Origin: Pannonibacter phragmitetus DSM 14782
Lineage (GTDB): Bacteria > Pseudomonadota > Alphaproteobacteria > Rhizobiales > Stappiaceae
Assembly (NCBI RefSeq): GCF_000382365.1
Contig: NZ_KB908231.1
Span: forward strand, 1-64,000
Length of the DNA stretch: 64,000 bases
Direction of reading: 5' to 3'
In this document: positions 37,828-45,747 of the stretch, in pieces
Layout of the letters: each line of letters starts with the position of its first letter
Position numbering within the stretch: position 1 is the stretch's first letter
Translations under genes and position numbers: made by a program
Notes under the pieces: generated by a model
Databases searched by the model: none
What the model was told of the DNA's origin: nothing
Seen by the model: only the letters and a program-made list of their open reading frames with translations

Positions 37828-39177
37828 TCAGTTGAATCCGGCGATGCCGCTGTCGCCTTCCAGCACCACGATCCGGCCGCCGGCAACAATCGGGGTCACG
37901 AAGACCTTGGCCGAAATGTCACGCACGCTCTGGATCTGGCCGCTGGCTGCGTCCACAAGGGCAATGCGGCCATCGTTGGAGAAGGCCACCAATGTGCCGT
38001 TCGCCAGCACCGGGCCCGCCCAGTTGCGCCGCTTCTTCTTGTTGTCGATCTGCGGCAGGTCTGCCCGCCATAAGGCGTCACCGGTCTTGCGGTCAAGAGC
38101 AACCATCTTGTCATCCAGCGTTACCATGAAAATGGCATTACCGGAGACGACCGGCGTGTGCACCGAGCCCACATTCTGCTCCCACTGGCGCTCGCCCGTC
38201 TTGAGCGAGGCAGCGACGATCTTGCCGCCGACGCCCGTGGCATAAACTGTGCCGCTGGAGACGACAGGGCTTGCGGCAACATCCGTCAGTGTGGAAACAG
38301 CCAGCGTACGGAAAGCGCGCGAAACGCCCTCGGCCCAGACCGGCTCACCCTTCTTGATATCGAAGGCCATGATCTCGCCGGAGGAGAAGGGCACCACCAC
38401 GGTTCCGCCGGAAACGGCCGGGGACGCGGCCGTCAGAAGACCTGCGTTTTCCTGAACACCCGAATAGGTCCAGGCCACGGTGCCATCGTCCTGCTTGACC
38501 GCATAGACTTCATTTGTCTGCGTCACGACGAAGACATGGCCGCCGCCAACTGCCGGGGCGCCGCGCGCCGGAGCGCTAAGCTCAACGGACCACAGCTCCT
38601 GACCCGACCCGGCATCCAGCGCAGCCAGTGTGCGGTAGCCGGTTGCGGCGAAGACGCGGTTGCCGGAAACGGCAACACCACCACCGGAGGCAATGCCGTT
38701 TTCGTCAGCCGGACGCAGGCTCTTGGTCCAAGCACGGGCGCCGCCCGTGCTCATGGCAATCACTTCACCCGTGGGCTTGTAGACGAACAGACGCCCGCCC
38801 GAGGCGACAGGCCTTGCAGCCGTGCGCATGCCCGAAGACGTCAGGCCGCCGCCAGAGCTGCCGATGGAAGCGCGCCAGGCCTGCTGGCCGCTGACCGACA
38901 CGGCGACATTGCCAGGGTCATTGCTTTCATTGCCGCCAGCCTGCGGCCAGTCCTGCCCGCCCGAGGCAGACCCGATGCTGGCAGAACGGTTTGTGGTCTG
39001 CTCCAACGGATCAGCGCCCTGGAAAAGCGGCTGACGGTCACCGGGAAGAATCGTCTGCTTGGTCGCAAAGGGATTGATCGCATCGGTATACTCAGACACC
39101 GAAGAGCAGCCCGCCAGAAGCGTGGCAGCCAGGAAAACACTGGCAAGCTGCCGGGAGGGCTTGGTCATACGCAACAT
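37828..39177 (-). CDS. bamB: BamB-like PQQ-repeat beta-propeller lipoprotein
   Basis: 449-residue lipoprotein (lipobox LLAGC) with repeated PQQ-type blades, each carrying an 'A.D..TG...W' pattern (VALDRKTGDALW; ALDAGSGQELW). BamB is the propeller subunit of the outer-membrane protein assembly machine. Proteins of this type lie between a TPR membrane protein and der, as here. Its start overlaps the stop of the upstream gene by one base. Confidence 0.85.
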   Translation of the reverse strand: MLRMTKPSRQLASVFLAATLLAGCSSVSEYTDAINPFATKQTILPGDRQPLFQGADPLEQTTNRSASIGSASGGQDWPQAGGNESNDPGNVAVSVSGQQAWRASIGSSGGGLTSSGMRTAARPVASGGRLFVYKPTGEVIAMSTGGARAWTKSLRPADENGIASGGGVAVSGNRVFAATGYRTLAALDAGSGQELWSVELSAPARGAPAVGGGHVFVVTQTNEVYAVKQDDGTVAWTYSGVQENAGLLTAASPAVSGGTVVVPFSSGEIMAFDIKKGEPVWAEGVSRAFRTLAVSTLTDVAASPVVSSGTVYATGVGGKIVAASLKTGERQWEQNVGSVHTPVVSGNAIFMVTLDDKMVALDRKTGDALWRADLPQIDNKKKRRNWAGPVLANGTLVAFSNDGRIALVDAASGQIQSVRDISAKVFVTPIVAGGRIVVLEGDSGIAGFN

Positions 39178-39854
39178 CAGTTCGTCTCTCCCTTGTCGGC
39201 AATGCTGGGCTGCGAGCCACGGATCACTTTGGTGAGAATGGAAACCCGCGCCCCAATTTCGCGCGGCGCAGCGGCATCGTCCGTAATCTGGCTGGCATAA
39301 GCGATTGCAGCATCCATGTCGCCTGCACTCCAGGCGGCGAAGGCGAGGATTTCACGGGCCGCGAAGCGCCAGGAATTGTTTTCGTCCGTCAGAGGCTCAA
39401 GCCGCGCCTTCAGCGCTGCAAGATCAGCCGTATCGAGGGCAATGTAGCCCGCGCGCACCGCAGCCAGGCCACGCAGAACCGCTTCAACGGACGAATCGGC
39501 GGCCAGCGCGTCATAGGCAGCCACGGCTTCATCCGTCTTGCCGGAGGCGGCAAGGCTTTCCGCGAGGCGGAACTTTGCAAGGACAGGATATCCGCCGGTG
39601 GCAGATCCCATGGCGGCGAAGGCAGCTTCAGCCTCTTCAGCCTTGCCGTCCTGCGCCAGGCGCACTGCCTCGAGATAGGCATCGCCTGCCTTCATCGACT
39701 GCTGGCCCTGCCAGTACAGCCAGCCGCGGTATCCGGCCGTTCCGGCCACAATCGCAACTGCCAGAATGATCACCCAAACGCCGAGACGGTCCCAAAGGCG
39801 ACGGAATTTTTCGTGACGGATATCTTCGTCGACTTCCCGGAAAATGTCGGACAT
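39177..39854 (-). CDS. TPR membrane protein (YfgM-like)
   Basis: 225 residues from ATG 39854. A cytoplasmic start (SDIFREVDEDIRHEKFRRLW) is followed by one transmembrane helix (VWVIILAVAIVAGTAGY, about 25-42) and a TPR-like helical domain with Ala-rich repeats. Resembles YfgM, an ancillary SecYEG subunit encoded next to bamB and der in many Proteobacteria. Confidence 0.85.
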   Translation of the reverse strand: MSDIFREVDEDIRHEKFRRLWDRLGVWVIILAVAIVAGTAGYRGWLYWQGQQSMKAGDAYLEAVRLAQDGKAEEAEAAFAAMGSATGGYPVLAKFRLAESLAASGKTDEAVAAYDALAADSSVEAVLRGLAAVRAGYIALDTADLAALKARLEPLTDENNSWRFAAREILAFAAWSAGDMDAAIAYASQITDDAAAPREIGARVSILTKVIRGSQPSIADKGETN

Positions 39855-40256
39855 GCGTTCGAGCTTCCTGCAAACTTCTGGACTTGTATGTGAGGCCTTA
39901 CACCCCGCGCAAGGCGGCGCCACATTACAGTGTCACCGGCGCCGTGGCAAACGCCTGTATCCGGCTCTTTTCAATGGTTTGATGGCGCAAGTGAGGCGAG
40001 ATCAGGTCAAGCCGGCTTTTTGAAGTGCATCGCATCCGGAATCACGCCGTGTTCCGGCCATGTGAATAACGCCATAAAAACCCGGCAAGGAACACGTACA
40101 GGTCTGCAGTTCAGAAGTTCGCCAGCGTATTTCTGACCTTACGTCATTCATCAAAATCGCAGACTGTCCTTTCCAATGCGATACGAATGAAATATTCTTG
40201 AAATATAACAAGTAGATACCCGCATCCAACAATCGGCACCGGCCCGGAGCACCTGA
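39855..40256. other. Divergent intergenic region TPR gene / PilZ gene
   Basis: About 400 bases with no credible gene. It must hold the promoters of the minus-strand TPR-bamB genes and the plus-strand PilZ gene. The AT-rich part near 40185-40215 is the best place for the latter, but no -35/-10 pair with good spacing was found. Confidence 0.4.
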
Positions 40257-40532
40257 ATGAACGAGGAAAGGCGCAGCAGCCCGCGGCGGCGGGCGCTCAA
40301 ATCGGCCAGATTGGTTTTCGGCAATCTGGACAGGGTTTTTGACGGCACGATCCGCAATCTCTCAGAAGGCGGTGTGATGGTGAAGGTCGACAACACCCAC
40401 CTCATTCCCGATGAGCTTCTGCTGTACATCGACAGCGAACACATCAGGCGCCCCGTCCGCGTGGTCTGGCGCACGGATACGGAACTCGGACTGGAATTTT
40501 CCGGCCCGCCAGAACCGTTGACCAAACGCTGA
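40257..40532 (+). CDS. PilZ-domain protein
   Basis: 91-residue single-domain PilZ protein. The c-di-GMP-binding signature is present as RRSSPRRRA near the N-terminus and NLSEGG after a 20-residue spacing, so binding is likely. Stand-alone PilZ proteins act as c-di-GMP adaptors on motility or envelope functions. Target unknown. Confidence 0.85.
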   Translation: MNEERRSSPRRRALKSARLVFGNLDRVFDGTIRNLSEGGVMVKVDNTHLIPDELLLYIDSEHIRRPVRVVWRTDTELGLEFSGPPEPLTKR

Positions 40533-40605
40533 CACAAAACGGACTGCGGCCGGAGGCTTGAAGCAGCAATAAGAAGGTTTATCTAGCTGCAGACAGTTGT
40601 CCTGA

Positions 40606-40638
40606 CGCGGCCAGTTCCTCCCTCCTCCCATGGCCGCG
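40606..40638 (+). ncRNA. Orphan cuckoo-like hairpin
   Basis: CGCGGCCA (40606-40613), loop GTTCCTCCCTCCTCCCA, TGGCCGCG (40631-40638): a perfect 8-bp stem presenting CCUCCUCCC, followed by ATTTTCC. It resembles one hairpin of the arrays at 15650 and 16429 but has no DUF1127 gene upstream. It lies 26 bases before the nitroreductase start, so it may be a leader element or a separate small RNA or terminator. Confidence 0.5.
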
Positions 40639-40663
40639 ATTTTCCAGCCTGAAAGGCGATACC

Positions 40664-41296
40664 ATGCTGATTGAAAAACTGAACTGGCGCTATGCGACCA
40701 AGAAGATGGACCCGTCGAAGGCGGTTTCCGAAGACAAGGTCGAGCGCATCCTTGAGGCTGCCCGCCTTGCCCCCACCTCCAGCGGCCTGCAGCCGTTCGA
40801 GGTTATCGTCGTGACGAATCCGGAAGTCCGCGCCCGGATCCAGGAGATCGCCTGGAATCAGGCTCAAGTGACCGAAGGCTCGCACCTGCTCGTGTTTGCG
40901 GCCTGGGACAACTACACCGCAGACCGCATCAACATGATGTTCGACCTCGTCAACGAGGAGCGCGGCTTCACAAACGAAGGCTGGGAAAACTACCGGCAGA
41001 TGCTGCTCAACACCTATGTACCGCGCGATGCCGAGACCAACTATCAGCACGCTGCCCGTCAGGCCTATATCGCCTTCGGCATCGCCCTGGCCGCAGCGGC
41101 CTTCGAAGGCGTTGATTCCACGCCGATGGAGGGCTTTGACGCAGACAAGCTTGATGAGATTCTTGGCCTGCGCGCCAAGGGCCTGCGGTCTGTCACCATT
41201 CTGCCGCTGGGCTACCGGGATGCGGCCAATGACTGGCTGGCAAACCTGAAGAAAGTGCGCCGCCCGCGTGATCAGTTCGTGACCGAGGTGAAGTGA
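40664..41296 (+). CDS. NAD(P)H nitroreductase family (NfsB-type)
   Basis: 210-residue FMN-dependent reductase. Start LIEKLNWRYATKKMD, then LEAARLAPTSSGLQPFEVIVV (FMN-binding Arg/Ser segments) and a C-terminal LRSVTILPLGYRD. NfsB-like enzymes reduce nitro-aromatics and quinones; the physiological substrate is unknown. A cuckoo-like hairpin sits in its leader. Confidence 0.88.
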   Translation: MLIEKLNWRYATKKMDPSKAVSEDKVERILEAARLAPTSSGLQPFEVIVVTNPEVRARIQEIAWNQAQVTEGSHLLVFAAWDNYTADRINMMFDLVNEERGFTNEGWENYRQMLLNTYVPRDAETNYQHAARQAYIAFGIALAAAAFEGVDSTPMEGFDADKLDEILGLRAKGLRSVTILPLGYRDAANDWLANLKKVRRPRDQFVTEVK

Positions 41297-41303
41297 ACGC
41301 AAA

Positions 41304-41379
41304 GGCGGCAAGCCCCCAGGGGGCTCGCCGCCCGAAGGACTGCGCATCACCGGATCACGTTGGCGAACCGGTGATGCGC
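41304..41379. terminator. Two hairpins between convergent genes
   Basis: GGCGGCAAGCCCCC-AG-GGGGGCTCGCCGCC (41304-41332) and GCGCATCACCGG / CCGGTGATGCGC (41342-41353 / 41368-41379, perfect 12 bp) lie between the nitroreductase and the minus-strand hydrolase. They probably end transcription from both sides, though T-runs are weak. Confidence 0.5.
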
Positions 41380-41441
41380 TTGCAGACAGGGACTATGGGT
41401 GGGCTTTCAGCCCCTGATCCGCAATTGGAAGCGCCCCAGCT

Positions 41442-42005
41442 TCAGCTCGCCGAACCAACCAGTTCCGCCGTCTTCACGACCTTGCAGAACTCGAAGCCGA
41501 GCGTGGCTCTATGGACGTCATGAACAGTTCGTGCGGGAATGACCGTCCCGTCCCCTCCTGGCAGATCAAAACAGTCGCAGGCATCTTCGACCAGCGTCAT
41601 GCGCCATCCGAAATTCGCACCTGTGCGGATCGTTGTTGAGACGCACATGTCGGTGGAAATGCCGAAGACCACCACATCCTCAGCTCCAAGACGGCGCAGG
41701 CGCAGATCCAGATCCGTGCCGATGAAGGCCGAGTTCACGCTCTTCACCACAAGCTGCTCGCCGTCCTTAGGCGCGAAGCCAGGTCGGAACTGGTTTCCGG
41801 GCAGGCCGGGGCGCAGTGTCGAGCCCGGCTCGGCGGAATCATGCCGCACGTGGATGATGGGCAGGCCTAGCCTGCGCCACAGACCCAGCAGCGCCAGCCC
41901 GTTGCGGTCGATATCCGCGTTCCAGCGCGGCGGCCAGGGCGCCCCGTCGAAGGCGGCCTGCATGTCGACCGGCAGCAGCACGGTCCTTTCGTTGAGTGGC
42001 AGCAT
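41442..42005 (-). CDS. Isochorismatase-family cysteine hydrolase
   Basis: 187 residues. The Asp-Lys-Cys triad is visible: Asp in LLPVDMQAAFDG, Lys in LVVKSVNSAF and Cys in GISTDMCVSTTIR. The family hydrolyses isochorismate, nicotinamide, ureidoacrylate or carbamoyl compounds; specificity cannot be read from the sequence. Divergent from an Lrp/AsnC-type regulator that probably controls it. Confidence 0.88.
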   Translation of the reverse strand: MLPLNERTVLLPVDMQAAFDGAPWPPRWNADIDRNGLALLGLWRRLGLPIIHVRHDSAEPGSTLRPGLPGNQFRPGFAPKDGEQLVVKSVNSAFIGTDLDLRLRRLGAEDVVVFGISTDMCVSTTIRTGANFGWRMTLVEDACDCFDLPGGDGTVIPARTVHDVHRATLGFEFCKVVKTAELVGSAS

Positions 42006-42138
42006 GGGTCTCTATCTCTGTCAGGAACCGCAGCGGTGTTGCCGCTTGTATCGCCCGCAGAACTGCCGGTTGCACCCCGGCAAGACGCCGGATATGACCG
42101 GCATTATGCCGGTCTGGGCACGGAGGATCGTAAAGGCC

Positions 42139-42561
42139 ATGGATGAGAAGGATCAGCTGCTTCTGGCGGCACTCCGGCGCGATGCCCGCCGCCCGCTTGT
42201 GGCGCTGGCAAGGGACATCGGCCTGTCGCGCAGTGCCACGCAGGACCGGCTGAACCGTCTGCTGCGCAGCGGCGCCATCAGTGGCTTCACGACGGTGGAA
42301 CCGGCCGGGAGCACAGGCAGGGTCGCAGCCCATTTCCTCGTCACTCATGCGCCGGGCGGCAGCTGCGCCAAGCTGATGCCGCATCTGGAAAAGATCCCGG
42401 GCATCCGCAGGATCCATGCTCTGGCCGGTCCCATCGACCTCGTCATCTTCGCCGAGGCTGCGGATATGGCCGGGATCGAAGCCATCCGCGCCGCCATCGA
42501 CGCCCTGCCCCTCATCTCAGGCCTCACCACCCACATGGTGCTGGAACGGCATATGGGGTAG
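42139..42561 (+). CDS. Lrp/AsnC-family transcriptional regulator
   Basis: 140 residues from ATG 42139, preceded by GGAGG about a dozen bases upstream. An N-terminal winged HTH (ALRRDARRPLVALARDIGLSRSATQDRLNRL) is followed by an RAM-like effector domain with GIRRIHALAGPIDLVIFAEA. Divergent from the isochorismatase-like gene, a common arrangement for a local regulator. Confidence 0.88.
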   Translation: MDEKDQLLLAALRRDARRPLVALARDIGLSRSATQDRLNRLLRSGAISGFTTVEPAGSTGRVAAHFLVTHAPGGSCAKLMPHLEKIPGIRRIHALAGPIDLVIFAEAADMAGIEAIRAAIDALPLISGLTTHMVLERHMG

Positions 42562-42632
42562 CTTTAGGCACTTTGACGGATCGTATTGCCGCCCAAAGCC
42601 TAGTAGCAAAAACTATGAGAATTCCGAGCTGG

Positions 42633-43634
42633 TCAATTGCCATTTCGGCGGCGGACCCGGATCTCAATCCTGCGACGTGCCTCAACATCTCCCGCCTGTC
42701 CAGCGGTCAGTTGATCGCCAGGCAAGACCAGTTGGGCTCCCGACATTGGCAGGATCGTAGCACCTCGCAGCCGCTCGTCAGTCTTCAGAACGTTGACCAC
42801 CGCCAGAGCACGAGCCATTCCCAGTCCCGCGTTATCTGCTGGGATAATTGAGGTTATAGGCTTCTTGCCCTCAACTACGTCAATGATTTCCTTATCAAGA
42901 TTTGAGCCTGTTCTTGAAATTGGCTGCTCATCGGTGTGGCCAATGACCTCGATAATGTCGACGTCATATTGCTCAAGGTTCAGGGCGATCTGAGACGTAA
43001 TCGACCCTTTAAGCCTGGTGGTGAAGGCCTCCGTCAATTCTGCGCTGCCGCTTTTAAAAAAATAACCGCCAGCTTCACTCAGGTTGATGATGGGAGGCCA
43101 TTCGTGAGGCTTGGACTGGGCTTGCTGTTTCTCAGCTTCCATGAGCGCCTTGACTCGAACTTCAAGCGCAGAGATATCCTGCGTATCCAGCCCCAACTGT
43201 CTAAGGTGCTCGAGTATCTCCTTCGCTTTAGTTATCTGTTCTGGCGTAAGGCCCCGGGATTGAAACACATGCAGTTCCTTCCGGTCTGCTACCAGTTCTC
43301 TCCACTCTTTTTCGAGCGCCTCACGACTTGCGGCCGGCGTGCCAGCCAAGAGTATTTTTTGACGAATATCATCAAGATATTTCGTCAACTCTTTCTCCTT
43401 TTCAGCCATATCTTTTACCTGTTCGTTCACCTTGGCCAATTGAACCTCAGTGTTCTTTTGGGCAGACATAGCTTCACGGGTTTTGTCACGTTCTGCCTTG
43501 ATAATGGCTCCAGCCACAAGCAGCAGGCAGAAAACAAGCAGGAGCATCGATTCTGCCATCGTGAGCCCCAGGATAAGGCCTCGATTGTATCCCTTGCTTT
43601 CGAGCACATTGGCTGACTGTGTGGGGGTCACCAT
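42633..43634 (-). CDS. MotB/OmpA-like stator protein
   Basis: About 333 residues; last gene of a four-gene membrane operon. One N-terminal transmembrane helix (GLILGLTMAESMLLLVFCLL) resembles the MotB/ZorB helix, with Glu in place of the usual proton-binding Asp. A coiled coil (about 50-150) and a C-terminal OmpA/MotB peptidoglycan-binding domain follow, with VDIIEVIGHTDEQPI and ARRRIEIRVRRR. Start is uncertain: ATG 43634 (chosen), GTG 43631 and ATG 43646 are all possible after the single GAAGGAGGG; all overlap the upstream gene. With the upstream MotA/ExbB-like protein it probably forms an ion-driven complex (inference). Confidence 0.82.
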   Translation of the reverse strand: MVTPTQSANVLESKGYNRGLILGLTMAESMLLLVFCLLLVAGAIIKAERDKTREAMSAQKNTEVQLAKVNEQVKDMAEKEKELTKYLDDIRQKILLAGTPAASREALEKEWRELVADRKELHVFQSRGLTPEQITKAKEILEHLRQLGLDTQDISALEVRVKALMEAEKQQAQSKPHEWPPIINLSEAGGYFFKSGSAELTEAFTTRLKGSITSQIALNLEQYDVDIIEVIGHTDEQPISRTGSNLDKEIIDVVEGKKPITSIIPADNAGLGMARALAVVNVLKTDERLRGATILPMSGAQLVLPGDQLTAGQAGDVEARRRIEIRVRRRNGN

Positions 43635-44932
43635 CTTCGGAACCATCCCTCCTTCGGTTTGCCATCCTCTGCAGCCTTGCCCTCTTGCTTGGCGGGTTTG
43701 ACGTCTGCCACGTTTGCACCCGACAATGTTAAGGTCTCATCATTAGCCGTTTTACCGCTGTAGGCTGACGTCTTCTCTTCAATGGACTGAACTTCGGGGG
43801 CTGCGCGCAATGCCCCAGAGACCTCGTTCAACGAATTCACCAAAGCTGCAATCTGTCCTGGTACGGCCACAAGAGACGAGACGCTTTCCTGGAGGGTCTT
43901 CGAGAGATCCCTGACAGGTTGCAACGATTGAGCAATCTGCTCTGGTATCCCGGTCACAGGGCGGACAGATTCCAGAAAAGCAGCGGTCTGCCGGTCCACA
44001 CGTTTCGTAGCCTCTTCGGCTTGCCTAACAGCGTCCTCAGATTGACGCTTCTGGAGATCTGCCACTTGGTTGACCGCATCCAGGGTTGGCTTCAGTTCCA
44101 TCCGGATAACTTCGTCCGGCAACCTCATGGCGTTCATTTTGATCGAAAGATGCTCGATTGACGAACTCAGTCCTTCAACAAGAGTCGTGATTTTTTCACT
44201 CGTGCTGTTGAGTCTTTCGGTTGCCTGTTCAGCAAGCTCGTTTGCCTTGACAGCCCGCTGTTCAAAAAGCTTGAGATTCTCATCCGAAATAACTGCGAGC
44301 TTGGCAGCAGTCTCCTGGATCGGCTTGATGGATTCCTTGGACAGAGCCTCGATAGCCTTTTGAATGGCCTCGCCCGTCTTTTCGGCTTGGGTGGCAATTT
44401 CTTCAAATCCCTCAAGCAGCATCTGACTGCTCGTGCGGCGGTAGCTCGAAAATTCCCTGGCTGAAGAATCGAGTTCCGTTCTAACACGGCGCGTCATCTC
44501 AGCAAGTTCATGACGCACGCTGCGTTCAATCTCAACGGGATCCCGTCTCATCTGATTGAAGAGGATACGGAGAGCAATTCCGCAGATGGTCGATGTCACC
44601 GCGATGCCAAAGTTTCTGACTATTTCATCGATCGAGACATCACCGGCAAACCGATACAGGGAAACTCCCAGGCTCGTGAGCGTAAACAGAAAGCCCATAT
44701 AGTAGAGATTGTCGCCAGCCTGTTCGTTATGGACCCGCAAGCTCGACGCTATCAATGAAATCACCAAGTAAAAGATCATAATTCCGATAGGGACCGCGGT
44801 CACAAAGGCCGTGCTCAACCCCCAGAGCTTTGCCGTCCAAATGAAGACAATGCCGATTAACGTAAGCCCCCCGAAGGCTGCCATCGGGCCGTGCTGCCTG
44901 AGGAATGTCCTTGTTTGACTTCCCTTCGGCAT
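43628..44932 (-). CDS. MotA/ExbB-like channel protein with coiled-coil tail
   Basis: 434 residues from ATG 44932, overlapping the upstream stop (TGATG). Four hydrophobic helices lie within the first 130 residues (about 18-40, 44-66, 77-97, 106-126). The last two contain YYMGFLFTLTSLGVSL and FGIAVTSTICGIALRI, which match the two pore helices of MotA/TolQ/ExbB proteins (the T-S-T/G pattern). A long predicted coiled coil (about 130-390) reaches into the cytoplasm, as in the ZorA tail, then a low-complexity end (KPKEGWFRRW). The tail and the MotB-like partner suggest a ZorAB-like motor; no zorC, zorD or zorE is present. Confidence 0.75.
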   Translation of the reverse strand: MPKGSQTRTFLRQHGPMAAFGGLTLIGIVFIWTAKLWGLSTAFVTAVPIGIMIFYLVISLIASSLRVHNEQAGDNLYYMGFLFTLTSLGVSLYRFAGDVSIDEIVRNFGIAVTSTICGIALRILFNQMRRDPVEIERSVRHELAEMTRRVRTELDSSAREFSSYRRTSSQMLLEGFEEIATQAEKTGEAIQKAIEALSKESIKPIQETAAKLAVISDENLKLFEQRAVKANELAEQATERLNSTSEKITTLVEGLSSSIEHLSIKMNAMRLPDEVIRMELKPTLDAVNQVADLQKRQSEDAVRQAEEATKRVDRQTAAFLESVRPVTGIPEQIAQSLQPVRDLSKTLQESVSSLVAVPGQIAALVNSLNEVSGALRAAPEVQSIEEKTSAYSGKTANDETLTLSGANVADVKPAKQEGKAAEDGKPKEGWFRRW

Positions 44933-45747
44933 CACATCACTCCCTGCAGCCGCTTGAAACTGGTCAACTCACCCATGTTTGAACTGACCCATTGGCTCCA
45001 GAAGCGAGCAAGATCTTCGTCCGTGAATCTCATGCCGGGACGTTGAAATTCGAGGATGCGGACAACAACCCCTGAAAGTGGGCTACGGAATTTCTGCCTT
45101 GCCTCGCTGCCCTCATACCGGACGAAATCCGCCCCATCGCGATACATCGAGAAAGAGGCCGTGTGTTCGATCATGTCAGACGCGACGACCAGGGTCTTTG
45201 GCACACTCTGATGTTCAGGCAGGCCGAACGCTTCGACGTTGATGCGCTGCACGGCGGCCATGATCGGTGATTGCTTGCCTGCATTACCTTCACGGAGCCT
45301 ATCGGCAAGATCCCTTAAAGGCTTTTCAAACCCAGCCTCCCATCGGGCCTGGACCATACGAGGGTTGCTGGTCCATTCGCCGACAGTCGAACCATCGCCG
45401 GGGTTACACCCCGAGAAGGTTTTCACAAGCCGTCCTTCCTGATCTGTCAGTGCGTATACTTGGATGAGGCCACCCTGGGGCACACCTGCAACCAAGATCT
45501 GAAACTCGTTACGAAGATCAAGCGCCGTCACATCGGATATGGGGTCTGTAACGTCCAGGAGTATGGCCGTGACAGATGCAGGTCCTGTCAGTGGACACAG
45601 ACTTTCCCTGTCAAGAGCAACAGTGCTGGCCGTGGTTCGAAGATAGATGAAACCGCCAATCAAGGCGGCAGACAGCACCGAAATAGCTACACCGGCAATG
45701 ATCACTCCGGTCGAACCATTCGATTTCTTTTTCCTACGCCTAGCCAT
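44932..45747 (-). CDS. Membrane-anchored vWA-like periplasmic protein
   Basis: 271 residues. Basic start (ARRRKKKS) and one signal-anchor helix (about 14-37, VIIAGVAISVLSAALIGGFI) place the rest in the periplasm. The soluble part has a Rossmann-like order that resembles a von Willebrand A domain: VTAILLDVTDPIS (MIDAS-like D-x-T-x-P-x-S), QSPIMAAVQRI and TLVVASDMIEHT. The metal site is therefore degenerate or variant. Start overlaps the upstream stop (TAATG), and its stop overlaps the MotA-like start. No named family recognised with certainty. Confidence 0.65.
   Translation of the reverse strand: MARRRKKKSNGSTGVIIAGVAISVLSAALIGGFIYLRTTASTVALDRESLCPLTGPASVTAILLDVTDPISDVTALDLRNEFQILVAGVPQGGLIQVYALTDQEGRLVKTFSGCNPGDGSTVGEWTSNPRMVQARWEAGFEKPLRDLADRLREGNAGKQSPIMAAVQRINVEAFGLPEHQSVPKTLVVASDMIEHTASFSMYRDGADFVRYEGSEARQKFRSPLSGVVVRILEFQRPGMRFTDEDLARFWSQWVSSNMGELTSFKRLQGVM

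Noticed and set aside
42633-44932. Zorya system
   Set aside because: The MotA/MotB-like pair resembles ZorA/ZorB but zorC, zorD and zorE are missing and other partners are present instead.
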